The notes under the pieces are model-generated. The model saw only the letters and a list, made by a program, of their open reading frames with translations, made no database searches and was not told the origin of the DNA. 64,000 nucleotides of DNA, from contig DAIDHV010000003.1 in NCBI GenBank assembly GCA_027451905.1, forward strand, positions 310,001 to 374,000. The letters are read 5' to 3'. Positions 44,073-52,238 of this stretch are shown here, piece by piece (the first letter of the stretch is position 1; the number at the start of each line of letters is the position of its first letter). Both the position numbers and the translations under genes were made by a program. Source of the DNA: Armatimonadota bacterium. GTDB taxonomy: Bacteria; Armatimonadota; Fimbriimonadia; Fimbriimonadales; Fimbriimonadaceae.

Positions 44073-45656
44073 CTACAAAGCCACTTCGAAGGCATTCTTC
44101 ATAAAGCCAGCGAGGTCTTCATCGGAGTGGCGATCCACAAAGTCCGAGAAGTCTTCTTCGGAGTCTCGGCGGCCAATAAATTCAGTGAGAAGCGCTTCGA
44201 TCGCAAATTTCAGGTCTTCGGCTTTAACCCGTCGCCAAATAGGCTTAACAAATCTTGCATTGGCACCCAGCCTGCCACCTAGGGAAATGTCATAGGCCTC
44301 AGAACTGGTTCCATCTGGATTCTTAACCAAGCAGCCTTGCAAACCAATGTCTCCAACATGGTGTTGCCCGCAAGAGTTGGGGCAGCCGTTAAGGTTAATT
44401 CGAACTGGCTCATCAAGCTGAACTGAGCCCTCGATGTGCTCAACAATTTCGGTAAGCAGTTTTTTGGTTTCTGTAATCGCAAGGTTGCAAAATTCGGTTC
44501 CCGTGCAAGCCACCGAGCCCCGCCTAACAAACGAAGCCGCATTGATAAGCTGGTTTGTCTGAAGCTGCTTTGCAATCGAGTCCACTTTTGCTGTGGGTAT
44601 ATCGGTCACAAGCAAATTCTGCTGATTGGTGGTTCTTAAAAGTCCAAGATTGTTCTCTTCCATCAGTGCAACAACCTTGTAAAGCTGCGCACTGTTCAAT
44701 CTGCCCCCCAGTACAGCCGAGCCGATCCAGTTGAGTCCCTCTTGCTTTTGGGGATGAATTCCAATATGATCTCTAAAGCTTTTGGTTGGCTCTGGCCATT
44801 CCTCAGCTTGATCTGGGCGAAATGGCAACCGCGACTTCAACTCTTCTTCAAATCGCTCAACACCCCACTCATCGACTAAGAACTTAAGCCTTGCTTTTTT
44901 GCGATTCTCTCTATTGCCGAAGTCTCGAAAGATGGTGGTGATGGCAATAAAAACGTCCAGCAGTTGTTCTTGACTAATAAACATGTTGAGGCGCTTTGCA
45001 AGAAACGGCCTTGCGCTGAGCCCGCCTCCAACCCGCACCTGAAACCCAATCTCCTCGAGGCCGCTCGGCCGGATCCGCTTGACAGCAGTAGCCCCGATGT
45101 CATTGATCTCAGGTTGTGAGCAGTGCGATGGGCAGCCTGCAATTGAAGTTTTATACTTTCGGGGAAGATTTGAGAACTCTTTGTTATCTAAAAAATAGTG
45201 TTGAATCTGTTGAATAAACGGAGAGCAATCTAAAACTTCGGCGGGGTCAATTCCTGCCAAAGGGCAACCCGTTACATTCCTAAAGATGTCTCCACATGCG
45301 CCCTGAGTGGTTAAACCAACTCGATTTAAGCGGTCAAAGATATCGGGGAAATTCTGGATTTCAATCCAGTGAAATTGAAAGTTTTGCCGGGTTGTGACGT
45401 CTACGATGTCTCGACCATACAGGTGAGAAATGTCGGCAATGGCCTTGGCTTGGCTAGCGCTTAACGCACCCCCGGGCACCTTGACCCGAAGCATAAAGTG
45501 GCCGACGTTTGGTTTTTGCTGATAGATCCCATACCATCGCATTCTTGTGAAGTCGTCTTCGGAAATGGCTTCAAATCCGGCGTTGGCGTAATTTAGGATG
45601 TCTTCAAAGACATCAAGGCCATCTTTTTCTAATTTAATTCTTTCGCTTTGGTTCAT
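44073..45656 (-). CDS. Ferredoxin-type assimilatory sulfite (nitrite) reductase
   Basis: A 527-residue siroheme/[4Fe-4S] enzyme reducing sulfite to sulfide with six electrons. The cluster ligands are Cys384 and Cys390 (ACTGTEFCNLA) and Cys425 and Cys429 (NGCPNSCGQHHVGDIG). Substrate-binding basic residues are in the TTRQNFQFHW segment (88-97). Sequence alone cannot separate sulfite from nitrite reductase; the cysDNH neighbours make sulfite far more likely. ATG 45656 overlaps the cysH stop by 4 nt; the longer open frame to 45728 is rejected. Confidence 0.9.
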   Translation of the reverse strand: MNQSERIKLEKDGLDVFEDILNYANAGFEAISEDDFTRMRWYGIYQQKPNVGHFMLRVKVPGGALSASQAKAIADISHLYGRDIVDVTTRQNFQFHWIEIQNFPDIFDRLNRVGLTTQGACGDIFRNVTGCPLAGIDPAEVLDCSPFIQQIQHYFLDNKEFSNLPRKYKTSIAGCPSHCSQPEINDIGATAVKRIRPSGLEEIGFQVRVGGGLSARPFLAKRLNMFISQEQLLDVFIAITTIFRDFGNRENRKKARLKFLVDEWGVERFEEELKSRLPFRPDQAEEWPEPTKSFRDHIGIHPQKQEGLNWIGSAVLGGRLNSAQLYKVVALMEENNLGLLRTTNQQNLLVTDIPTAKVDSIAKQLQTNQLINAASFVRRGSVACTGTEFCNLAITETKKLLTEIVEHIEGSVQLDEPVRINLNGCPNSCGQHHVGDIGLQGCLVKNPDGTSSEAYDISLGGRLGANARFVKPIWRRVKAEDLKFAIEALLTEFIGRRDSEEDFSDFVDRHSDEDLAGFMKNAFEVAL

Positions 45657-46384
45657 AAATTGGTAGTTCCTGATTGTTTGAGGGGGTGGAGGCCGCACTC
45701 TTTGTGGGCAGGAGATTCCCACCACCACCTGCCCGCCCTTACGTCTTCGTTGTTATTAATGGGCCTTGTGCATGGAGAGCAGCCAATGCTGGCGTAGCCT
45801 TGGTCGTAAAGCTTGTTGTAGGGCAAGCTGTGCTGGCGGACAAAATCCCAAACCATGTCATCTGTCCAATTGCTTAGGGGATTAAATTTCGGGATGCCAC
45901 CGTGGGCAGGATCTAATTCCGCAAATGCCAATCCGCTCCTTGTAATAGATTGCGATTTCCTTAAGCCTGTGACCCAAGCGCTTGCGTTAGCAAGGGCTCT
46001 TGATAACGGCTCTACCTTTCTGATATTGCAACACTCTTTTCGGTTTTCTATGCTTTCAAAAAATGAGAACGGACCCTTGACCTCAACCAACTTCTCGACT
46101 TGAGTCGTCGAGGGAAAGTAGGTTTCAAAGCGAATGTTCGGATACCTCTGACGGCATTGTTGGATCGCTTGGTAAGTTTCCTCGTGCAGCCGTCCCGTGT
46201 CAAGGACAAAGGCAGTGGAATCGGGGCTAATCTTGCTGATGAGTTCAAGCAAAACGATGTCTTCGGTGCTAAAGCTGCAAGCTAACTTAAGGTTTCCACC
46301 ATAAGTTTCCTTGGCGTACTTAAGGACTTCTAAAGGCTGGTCCTGGACACTAAGACCTTCCCACTGAAGGTTAGGAAATGCCAA
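45653..46384 (-). CDS. cysH: Assimilatory APS/PAPS reductase, iron-sulfur type
   Basis: A 243-residue enzyme reducing activated sulfate to sulfite. The PP-loop-like CSFSTEDIVLLEL is at 36-48. Cys118-Cys119 and Cys202-Cys205 form the CC/CxxC set that binds [4Fe-4S] in APS-using enzymes; catalytic Cys230 is in KECGLH. Start TTG 46384 is chosen because AGGAGG (46391-46396) lies 6 nt upstream, inside cysN; the 44-residue longer reading is not needed. No APS kinase gene is here, so the likely substrate is APS. Confidence 0.92.
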   Translation of the reverse strand: MAFPNLQWEGLSVQDQPLEVLKYAKETYGGNLKLACSFSTEDIVLLELISKISPDSTAFVLDTGRLHEETYQAIQQCRQRYPNIRFETYFPSTTQVEKLVEVKGPFSFFESIENRKECCNIRKVEPLSRALANASAWVTGLRKSQSITRSGLAFAELDPAHGGIPKFNPLSNWTDDMVWDFVRQHSLPYNKLYDQGYASIGCSPCTRPINNNEDVRAGRWWWESPAHKECGLHPLKQSGTTNL

Positions 46385-47660
46385 CTGAGACCTCCTCAAC
46401 CGGTTCACTTGTCTCTTGAAGCCTCCTGATGAGCCCTGCCGCGCAGGTTGCTTTGGTTGTTGCATCGGCCAAAACAAAGCTACCGGTTGGTCGACATTCC
46501 TCAAATGTATCAGCAAAGATCGGTTGATCTAAGGTCAAGTGCACCTCAACAATATCATTGGTTCCCACCGACGAAGCCGGCTCGGTCTCGAAACTTTCAA
46601 CATGGATTCGGTTGACGACGTGGGTTACTTTTGCCGATACAACTTGGGTTGTATGAAGAAGCTTGTATTCCGCATGAAGTTTCAAAGGCTCATCGGACAG
46701 CCAACAAAGGAAGGCGCTAAACCGTTCTGTTGGTTTTGGCCAATCCTTTGCCCCAACAATGAAGCTGCCACGCTTAATGGGCGAAGGCGGTTCTAGTTTA
46801 AAAGAAACTGATTCACCTTGAATTGCAGAAGGAACTGCACCTGAGACATTCCGAAGATCGGAGATTGTGTGCTTTGTGCCTTGGGGCAGTACAGTGACCA
46901 TGTCATCCACTGCAACTTCACCGGATTCAATCAATCCCAGCGCATAAAGTTCAGTTTCGCCATTTTTGCCAGAGGCTTCTACGGTGGTTTGGACCGGAAT
47001 CCGCAATCCGACCTCATAGGCTTGAGTTTCTATATCGGCCTGTTCTAGGTAGTCCAAAAGGGAAGGACCGTGGTACCAAGGTGTGTGTTGACTAGCTTCA
47101 ACAACGTTGTCTCCATGGAGTGCGGAGATAGGGATGAAGGCACAGTCAAACCTGCCAAGCTTGCTTGCAACCTCTGTGAGCTGGTTTGCAAATTGCCGAT
47201 AGATGCCCTCACTAAAATTGACTAAATCCATTTTGTTGATTGCAAAAACTAGGTGTTTGATACCAAGCAGCGACGAAATCGCAATATGGCGTCTGGACTG
47301 CTCAAAAAGCCCTCTTGAGGCGTCAATGAGGATCACGGAAACGTCGGCAGTTGACGTACCGGTGACCATGTTTCGGGTGTATTCAAAGTGACCCGGTGTA
47401 TCAGCAATGATGAATTTGCGCTTTGGAGTGGCGAAGTAACGGTACGCAACATCAATTGTGATGTTGAGATCCCGCTCGGCTTTTAGACCATCGGTTAGGT
47501 AGGAGAGCTGAACTTCACTCAGCCCCCGTTGTCGGCTAGCAGATTCAATGGACGCCAGCTGATCGTCATAAACCGCTTTTGTATCGTACAAGAGCCTTCC
47601 AATCAAAGAGCTTTTGCCGTCGTCCACACTTCCAGCGGTTGCAATTCTTAAGACTACCAC
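46371..47660 (-). CDS. cysN: Sulfate adenylyltransferase, GTPase subunit
   Basis: A 429-residue GTPase that drives APS formation with CysD. The P-loop is GSVDDGKS (10-17), followed by the G3 region DTPGHFEYT and the G4 NKMD. The C-terminal part is the EF-Tu-like beta barrels; there is no fused APS kinase domain (the CysNC form). GTG start overlaps the cysD stop by one base (TAGTG), and its end overlaps cysH by 14 nt. Confidence 0.95.
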   Translation of the reverse strand: MVVLRIATAGSVDDGKSSLIGRLLYDTKAVYDDQLASIESASRQRGLSEVQLSYLTDGLKAERDLNITIDVAYRYFATPKRKFIIADTPGHFEYTRNMVTGTSTADVSVILIDASRGLFEQSRRHIAISSLLGIKHLVFAINKMDLVNFSEGIYRQFANQLTEVASKLGRFDCAFIPISALHGDNVVEASQHTPWYHGPSLLDYLEQADIETQAYEVGLRIPVQTTVEASGKNGETELYALGLIESGEVAVDDMVTVLPQGTKHTISDLRNVSGAVPSAIQGESVSFKLEPPSPIKRGSFIVGAKDWPKPTERFSAFLCWLSDEPLKLHAEYKLLHTTQVVSAKVTHVVNRIHVESFETEPASSVGTNDIVEVHLTLDQPIFADTFEECRPTGSFVLADATTKATCAAGLIRRLQETSEPVEEVSVGIS

Positions 47661-48589
47661 TAGAAGTAGCCCTCCCGCTTTCGATCTTCCATTGCCGCTT
47701 CCGTGCGATGATCGTCATTTCGGCCACTTCTTTCCGTAAGGTTCGATTCTAAGACTTCTCGCAGGACCTCTTTCACGTTTGATGCCTCGGAAGCAACAGC
47801 TCCCGTGCACGTTGCATCCCCCACGGTTCGGAACCGAACATTGAGCGTCTCAACCCTCTCTCCTGGTTGAGGAGGGGTAAATGGGGTTATGGCAATAAGC
47901 TGACCGTCACGATGAACAATCTGCCTTTGATGGCTAAAGTAGAGGCTCGGAATTTCAAGCTGATTTTCAACAATGTATTGCCAAACATCGGCTTCCGTCC
48001 AGTTGCTCAAGGGAAAAATTCGGCAGGTCTCGTCTTGATTCAAGAGCCCATTGTAGAGATGCCAAAGTTCTGGTCTTTGGGCTTTGGGATCCCACTGTCC
48101 GGCTGCATTTCGGTGGCTAAAAACCCTTTCTTTGGCTCGAGCCTTTTCTTCATCTCGTCTTGCTCCGCCAATGGCGGCGTCGAATTTGAGTTCTGCAATT
48201 GCATCAAGAAGCGTCACGCTTTGAAGGCGATTTCGGCTTGGGAAGGGCCCTGACTCTTCTTGAACTCTGCCGGAATCAATCGAATCTTGAACTTTGCGAA
48301 CAATCAACTCAAACCCCAGCCGATTAGCGAACTCATCTCGAAAGGCAATGGTTTCAGGGAAGTTATGGCCGGTATCAATGTGAAGCAAGGGGAAGGGAAC
48401 CTTGCCTGGAAGAAAGGCTTTTACCGCGAGGTGAGCAAGAATTAAGGAGTCTTTCCCGCCAGAAAACAGGAGAACTGGCTTCCTGAACTGGCCGGCAACT
48501 TCTCGAAGGATATAGATGGCTTCTTCTTCGATGTTCCACCGTTTCACAGGCCTTATTTCCTTTTCCACGTTCCAAATAGTTTGCGACAT
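47660..48589 (-). CDS. cysD: Sulfate adenylyltransferase, small subunit
   Basis: A 309-residue PP-loop ATP pyrophosphatase. FSGGKDS at 42-48 is the nucleotide loop; HIDTGHNFPETI and the R-rich GGARRDEEKARAKER motif follow, and PLSNWTEADVW near residue 200 is diagnostic. It heads the long minus-strand cluster. A TATGAT hexamer lies at 48601-48606, 11 nt before the ATG, and the leader has no Shine-Dalgarno sequence. Confidence 0.95.
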   Translation of the reverse strand: MSQTIWNVEKEIRPVKRWNIEEEAIYILREVAGQFRKPVLLFSGGKDSLILAHLAVKAFLPGKVPFPLLHIDTGHNFPETIAFRDEFANRLGFELIVRKVQDSIDSGRVQEESGPFPSRNRLQSVTLLDAIAELKFDAAIGGARRDEEKARAKERVFSHRNAAGQWDPKAQRPELWHLYNGLLNQDETCRIFPLSNWTEADVWQYIVENQLEIPSLYFSHQRQIVHRDGQLIAITPFTPPQPGERVETLNVRFRTVGDATCTGAVASEASNVKEVLREVLESNLTERSGRNDDHRTEAAMEDRKREGYF

Positions 48590-48770
48590 TTATACCAAAT
48601 ATCATACAAGCAAAGGGTGCTTAAAAAAATAGTAAATCTATAGGTTTCTAGGGTATAGCATCGAAAATTATTAAGATTGCAAGATTTACAAAGCTTTTGA
48701 ATGGAAAACGAGGTATTGACTTTAGTAAATTTAAAGAAAAAGAAAGCTGTTTTTCGGCTAGACTGACCTC
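48590..48770. promoter_or_regulatory. AT-rich divergent control region between cysD and the Rrf2 gene
   Basis: The 180-nt region is far more AT-rich than its surroundings. It holds TATGAT for cysD (48601-48606), TAGACT for the Rrf2 gene (48759-48764) and two imperfect dyads: CTATAGG to GGTATAG (about 48640-48660) and CTTTA to TAAAG (about 48720-48736). These are candidate binding sites for the Rrf2 protein. Sites are proposed by eye. Confidence 0.55.
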
Positions 48771-49223
48771 ATGCTGAATAGCCGCGTGCGCTATGGTTTG
48801 CTCGCTTTGTTAGAGTTGAGTTTGGCCCCTCCCGGAAAACCATTGTTGATTCATGAGATTGCTGAGGCTCGATCAATTCCAGAAAAGTATCTTCAGCAAA
48901 TTCTAGCAACTCTCAAGGCATCCAATTATGTGAAGAGCCGAAAAGGTCCTGGCGGCGGGTTTGTCCTCGCTCGATTGCCAGAGTCGGTTAACCTGTTAGA
49001 ACTTGCAAGCACTTTGGATTCTAATTGGGATCATTTAAAGTGTGATCATGCGGAAAGCGAAGAACGCTGCGGCTGCCTACAGCCCTCGGTCTGCCCGATC
49101 CGTTGCTCATTTACCTCGGCTAGTCATGCCATGGAGAAAGTCCTCGTTGACATCACCTTGGGAGACCTCCGGGATAAAGAAATTGAGAATCTCAAAGAAA
49201 ATCACTCGAACTATGTGATTTGA
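48771..49223 (+). CDS. Rrf2-family transcriptional regulator
   Basis: A 150-residue winged-helix regulator. The N-terminus MLNSRVRYGLLALLEL and IAEARSIPEKYLQQILATLK with SRKGPGGGFVLAR are the family signature. Five cysteines lie at 91, 100, 102, 108 and 112; Rrf2 proteins use three to bind iron-sulfur clusters, so it may be redox- or iron-responsive (IscR/CymR-like). Divergence from cysD makes it the likely regulator of sulfate assimilation. TAGACT sits 6 nt before the ATG. Confidence 0.92.
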   Translation: MLNSRVRYGLLALLELSLAPPGKPLLIHEIAEARSIPEKYLQQILATLKASNYVKSRKGPGGGFVLARLPESVNLLELASTLDSNWDHLKCDHAESEERCGCLQPSVCPIRCSFTSASHAMEKVLVDITLGDLRDKEIENLKENHSNYVI

Positions 49224-49236
49224 CGCCTTACTTGGA

Positions 49237-49255
49237 GATCATTTTTGAAATGATC
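49237..49255. repeat. Short hairpin after the Rrf2 gene
   Basis: GATCATTT (49237-49244), TTG loop and AAATGATC (49248-49255) form an 8-bp stem 13 nt past the Rrf2 stop. No T run follows, so it is a weak end hairpin or an RNA-stability element. Confidence 0.4.
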
Positions 49256-49288
49256 AGCCCGTGCCGCAAGATAAGATCAGTTAGGGGC

Positions 49289-49317
49289 TTGCACATTGTG
49301 GAATCTCAAGGTATACT
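49289..49317 (+). promoter_or_regulatory. Sigma-70 promoter for rpmB
   Basis: TTGCAC (49289-49294) and TATACT (49312-49317) have exactly 17 nt between them, close to consensus spacing. Transcription should start near 49324, about 17 nt before the rpmB ATG. Confidence 0.75.
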
Positions 49318-49340
49318 TTGAGGTTCGCGAGAAAAAAGTT

Positions 49341-49610
49341 ATGGCTAAAGTCTGTCAGGTTAGTGGAAAAAGGGGCAATAATGCCAAGCATATTAGAAAC
49401 CAACACTCTCAGGGTTGGAAGTACAAAGCTCCTCATAAGAATCGTGTACAAGATGCCAATTTGCAAGTGGTTCATGTCAAAACCCCGCATGGTAAGGTCA
49501 CAATCAAGATTTCAACGCGGGCAATGAAGAGCCCAGAGTTCTGCGCGGTTCTATGCGGCCTTAAGCCCATGCCGAAGTCTTGGACCAAGAAATTTACCTA
49601 CAATATCTAA
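49341..49610 (+). CDS. rpmB: 50S ribosomal protein L28
   Basis: An 89-residue protein. MAKVCQVSGKRGNNAKHIRN is the L28 start, with the first cysteine of the old zinc site, and ISTRAMKSPEF follows. A longer in-frame reading from 49296 has no role and lacks a binding site; ATG 49341 gives the typical N-terminus. It has its own promoter 24-52 nt upstream and a weak hairpin at its stop. Confidence 0.93.
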   Translation: MAKVCQVSGKRGNNAKHIRNQHSQGWKYKAPHKNRVQDANLQVVHVKTPHGKVTIKISTRAMKSPEFCAVLCGLKPMPKSWTKKFTYNI

Positions 49611-49628
49611 AAGATCAACGCATCTTTT
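49609..49628 (+). terminator. Weak terminator at the end of rpmB
   Basis: AAAAGAT (49609-49615) pairs with ATCTTTT (49622-49628) around a 6-nt loop, overlapping the rpmB stop. The right arm itself supplies the T run. Stem is AT-rich, so strength is uncertain. Confidence 0.45.
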
Positions 49629-49676
49629 TCTAAACAACTCTTTTTTGTGCCCCCTCTCTGCCGGTAAACTATTGGT

Positions 49677-51143
49677 ATGACTCAGGGTGACGCTGACCAT
49701 CCCAAGGAGGAATGTGGAGTTGTCGGGCTCTACTCTCCAAACCGGGAGGCGGCTAGACTCACTTTTTTTGCCCTTTTTGCACTTCAACACCGAGGCCAAG
49801 AATCAGCAGGCATTGCTGTAAGCGATGGTGAAAAGGTTCGATGGCACAAGAACATGGGGCTGGTTAGCCAGGTGTTTGATGAGGAAGTTTTAAGTGGACT
49901 TCCGGGTGAGCTTGCGATTGGTCACAATCGTTACAGTACAACCGGCGCTAGCGCCCTTCGAAACGCTCAACCCATTTTTTGCCAGTCTGTGGTTGGAGAG
50001 TTGGCAGTTGCCCACAACGGCAATTTGATAAACGCGGTGGAACTGCGCCGCTCCATGGAAAATGAAGGTGAGAAATTCGATTCCACTTCCGATACCGAAG
50101 TCATTGCAAGAATCCTCATTCGTCACCTAAGCAAGGGTCCAGAAGCGGCCGTCAATGAAGTCCTCAAGGTTGCCAAAGGAGCCTATTCGGTCACTGTGCT
50201 GACCCCTAGAATGCTTATTGGCTTTCGAGACCCGTTTGGGGTGCGCCCCTTAGTGGTGGGGACTCTCGGAGAAGATGGCTATTTGATGGCAAGCGAGTCT
50301 TGTGCATTTGGTCCGGTCGCGGGGCAAGTTTTGAGAGAACTTGAGCCTGGAGAAATGGCAATTGTCGATAAAAACGGGCTAAGGTTTGCCAAGGGCTCAG
50401 TTTCGAACCGGCCCGCGATGTGCCTATTTGAATTTATATACTTTGCCCGTCCCGATTCTGCAATGTACGACACAACGTTGTACGCGGCTCGGGAAAGAAT
50501 GGGTGAAAACTTGGCAAAAGAACATCCCATTGATGCAGACATTGTCGTGCCGGTGCCCGATAGTGGCATTCCCGCCGCTTTAGGCTACAGTCGAGTCAGC
50601 AAAATTCCATTTCGGGAAGGAATGATGAAGTCTCGATACATTCATCGCACCTTTATTGCGCCGGATCAAAATATGCGTGAGTTAGGAGTTCGCCTCAAAC
50701 TGACCCCGCTGAAGGAGCATATTGAAGGGAAGAGGATTGTGCTTGTTGATGACTCGATTGTTCGAGGAACCACAACCAGGCAGATCGTGAAATTGCTATT
50801 TGACTCTGGCGCTAAGGAAGTGCACGTTCGCATTACGGCGCCTCCAATTCAATTTCCATGCTTTTACGGCATCGATATGGCAACAAAGAGTGAACTAGCG
50901 GCTGCCCGAATGAGTGTTCAAGAACTCAACAAATACATTGGCAGCACCACGCTAGGATTCCTTACGATCGAGGGTGCCACGACTGCCGTAGGGCAGCCCA
51001 AAAGCCATTTTTGCCTCGCCTGCTTTTCCGGCGATTACCCGATACCGGTACCCGAAAACCTAAATAAAGACGCCTTTGAAGATGTTTCAAGCGCGGATGA
51101 ATTGGTAACCGTACAGCAAGGTCAAATGACCTTGTTTAGTTGA
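49677..51143 (+). CDS. purF: Amidophosphoribosyltransferase
   Basis: A 488-residue first enzyme of purine synthesis. Cys13 in EECGVVGLYS becomes the N-terminal glutaminase nucleophile after loss of a 12-residue propeptide. The PRPP loop VLVDDSIVRGTTT is intact. Cysteines in MCLFEFIYFARPDS, FPCFYGIDM and CLACFSGDYP match the [4Fe-4S] ligands of the Bacillus-type enzyme. TAAACT (49665-49670) is 6 nt before the ATG, so the mRNA may be leaderless. Its stop overlaps the next gene (TTGA). Confidence 0.95.
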   Translation: MTQGDADHPKEECGVVGLYSPNREAARLTFFALFALQHRGQESAGIAVSDGEKVRWHKNMGLVSQVFDEEVLSGLPGELAIGHNRYSTTGASALRNAQPIFCQSVVGELAVAHNGNLINAVELRRSMENEGEKFDSTSDTEVIARILIRHLSKGPEAAVNEVLKVAKGAYSVTVLTPRMLIGFRDPFGVRPLVVGTLGEDGYLMASESCAFGPVAGQVLRELEPGEMAIVDKNGLRFAKGSVSNRPAMCLFEFIYFARPDSAMYDTTLYAARERMGENLAKEHPIDADIVVPVPDSGIPAALGYSRVSKIPFREGMMKSRYIHRTFIAPDQNMRELGVRLKLTPLKEHIEGKRIVLVDDSIVRGTTTRQIVKLLFDSGAKEVHVRITAPPIQFPCFYGIDMATKSELAAARMSVQELNKYIGSTTLGFLTIEGATTAVGQPKSHFCLACFSGDYPIPVPENLNKDAFEDVSSADELVTVQQGQMTLFS

Positions 51144-52180
51144 CGGCGTTGGCTCAAAATTTCTTGGTCTTTGCTGGACCATGGTCGCTGGTTACTCCCC
51201 AAGAATTTGAGGAAGCCTGCCCTGATTTGTTGCTTTCCATTGCCGATAGGATGCCAATCCGGGTTTGCCAGGCGAAGTTCCAACTTGGAGAGCTTTTTGA
51301 AGTAATGGGCTCTGAGGTTGATGAGGACCTTTTTGCGGGGGTATTGATTGCAAGTGCCGCTAACTATCATTTTGATGATCCGGCAACGTGCTTTTGGCTT
51401 TCACTTCTTGGGGAAAAGGATGGAAAGCCTTGTCCCCTCGGGCCAATCTCGACCCAAGAAGAAAGTCTGCTGCTTGAGAAGCTGCCAACCCTCAATACGG
51501 CCAAGTTAGAGTTCCTACCTTTTCTAGGAGAAAATCACAGCCTGATCGGCAGGTTTCGAGGTGATATTTTGACCTATTCCCCCGAAGATGTTGACGGAAA
51601 GTCCTACAAGAGTTTGCTTCCTGAAGGTGATTTTGAACCGAGGCTTAGGGCTTACATTGATAGTGCCTGTAACCTGCTTCAGGAACTTCCAATGAATAAG
51701 GTCCGGTTAGAGGAGGGATTGGCTCCATTTGGTTTTGCATGGCCCTGGGGTCCCGGAACAAAGCCAACTCTGAAGTCAGGGATGTTTCAGCGCGGTCACC
51801 TGATGGCAGCACAAACAAACAGCATCCGGTTTGCAGGTTCAGTCAAGTTGCTGAGAGATCAGGTTGAGTATTCGCCATCACTTTTTGAGGTTTTTAAGGC
51901 AAAGAAGCTGGATCCAACTATTCCTAGCGTGACTTATCTGGAGTTTGCCAATGAAAAAGAACGCTGCCTGCAAGAATTAGAACAAGTTTCAAGGAAATAC
52001 TTCTCAAACGACTGTCAAGCAAAAGGAGTCATTTTTAAAGAAGGGAAGGGCGGCCTTAGTTTTTCCATTGGCAAGAAGGGCAAAGGCGCCAGCATTGCCT
52101 TTGATGAGATGAGGCAAGATTCCAGTCTGCCTGAACAATCTTGGAAGCAGATGTCTTCTCAACTGATTGAAGTTCCTTGA
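51140..52180 (+). CDS. Degenerate phosphoglycerate-mutase-like (ApgM family) protein
   Basis: A 346-residue protein starting at TTG, overlapping purF by 4 nt. The middle (about 120-240) with SLLPEGDFEPRLRAYIDSA, NKVRLEEGLAPFGFAWPWGPG and FAGSVKLLRDQVEY resembles the PhosphMutase part of archaeal-type cofactor-independent phosphoglycerate mutase, where the same block reads NxxRxxxG...WxWG. The metal-binding and catalytic motifs expected at both ends (the D-G start, the SD serine, the late D-H) are absent. It is probably not an active mutase. Function unknown. Confidence 0.65.
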   Translation: MTALAQNFLVFAGPWSLVTPQEFEEACPDLLLSIADRMPIRVCQAKFQLGELFEVMGSEVDEDLFAGVLIASAANYHFDDPATCFWLSLLGEKDGKPCPLGPISTQEESLLLEKLPTLNTAKLEFLPFLGENHSLIGRFRGDILTYSPEDVDGKSYKSLLPEGDFEPRLRAYIDSACNLLQELPMNKVRLEEGLAPFGFAWPWGPGTKPTLKSGMFQRGHLMAAQTNSIRFAGSVKLLRDQVEYSPSLFEVFKAKKLDPTIPSVTYLEFANEKERCLQELEQVSRKYFSNDCQAKGVIFKEGKGGLSFSIGKKGKGASIAFDEMRQDSSLPEQSWKQMSSQLIEVP

Positions 52181-52238
52181 TGTCTTATCGGTAGGGCTAG
52201 GAACCTAAAGCAAGGGTATTCTTGTTGATTCAGTTCGG

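Noticed and set aside
45657-45728. Longer sulfite reductase reading with 24 extra residues
   Set aside because: The extra part overlaps the cysH end and is proline-rich; ATG 45656 has the ATGA overlap and a normal N-terminus.
46385-46516. Longer cysH reading starting 44 codons upstream
   Set aside because: The extra part is the cysN 3' end in another frame; AGGAGG before TTG 46384 gives a better start.
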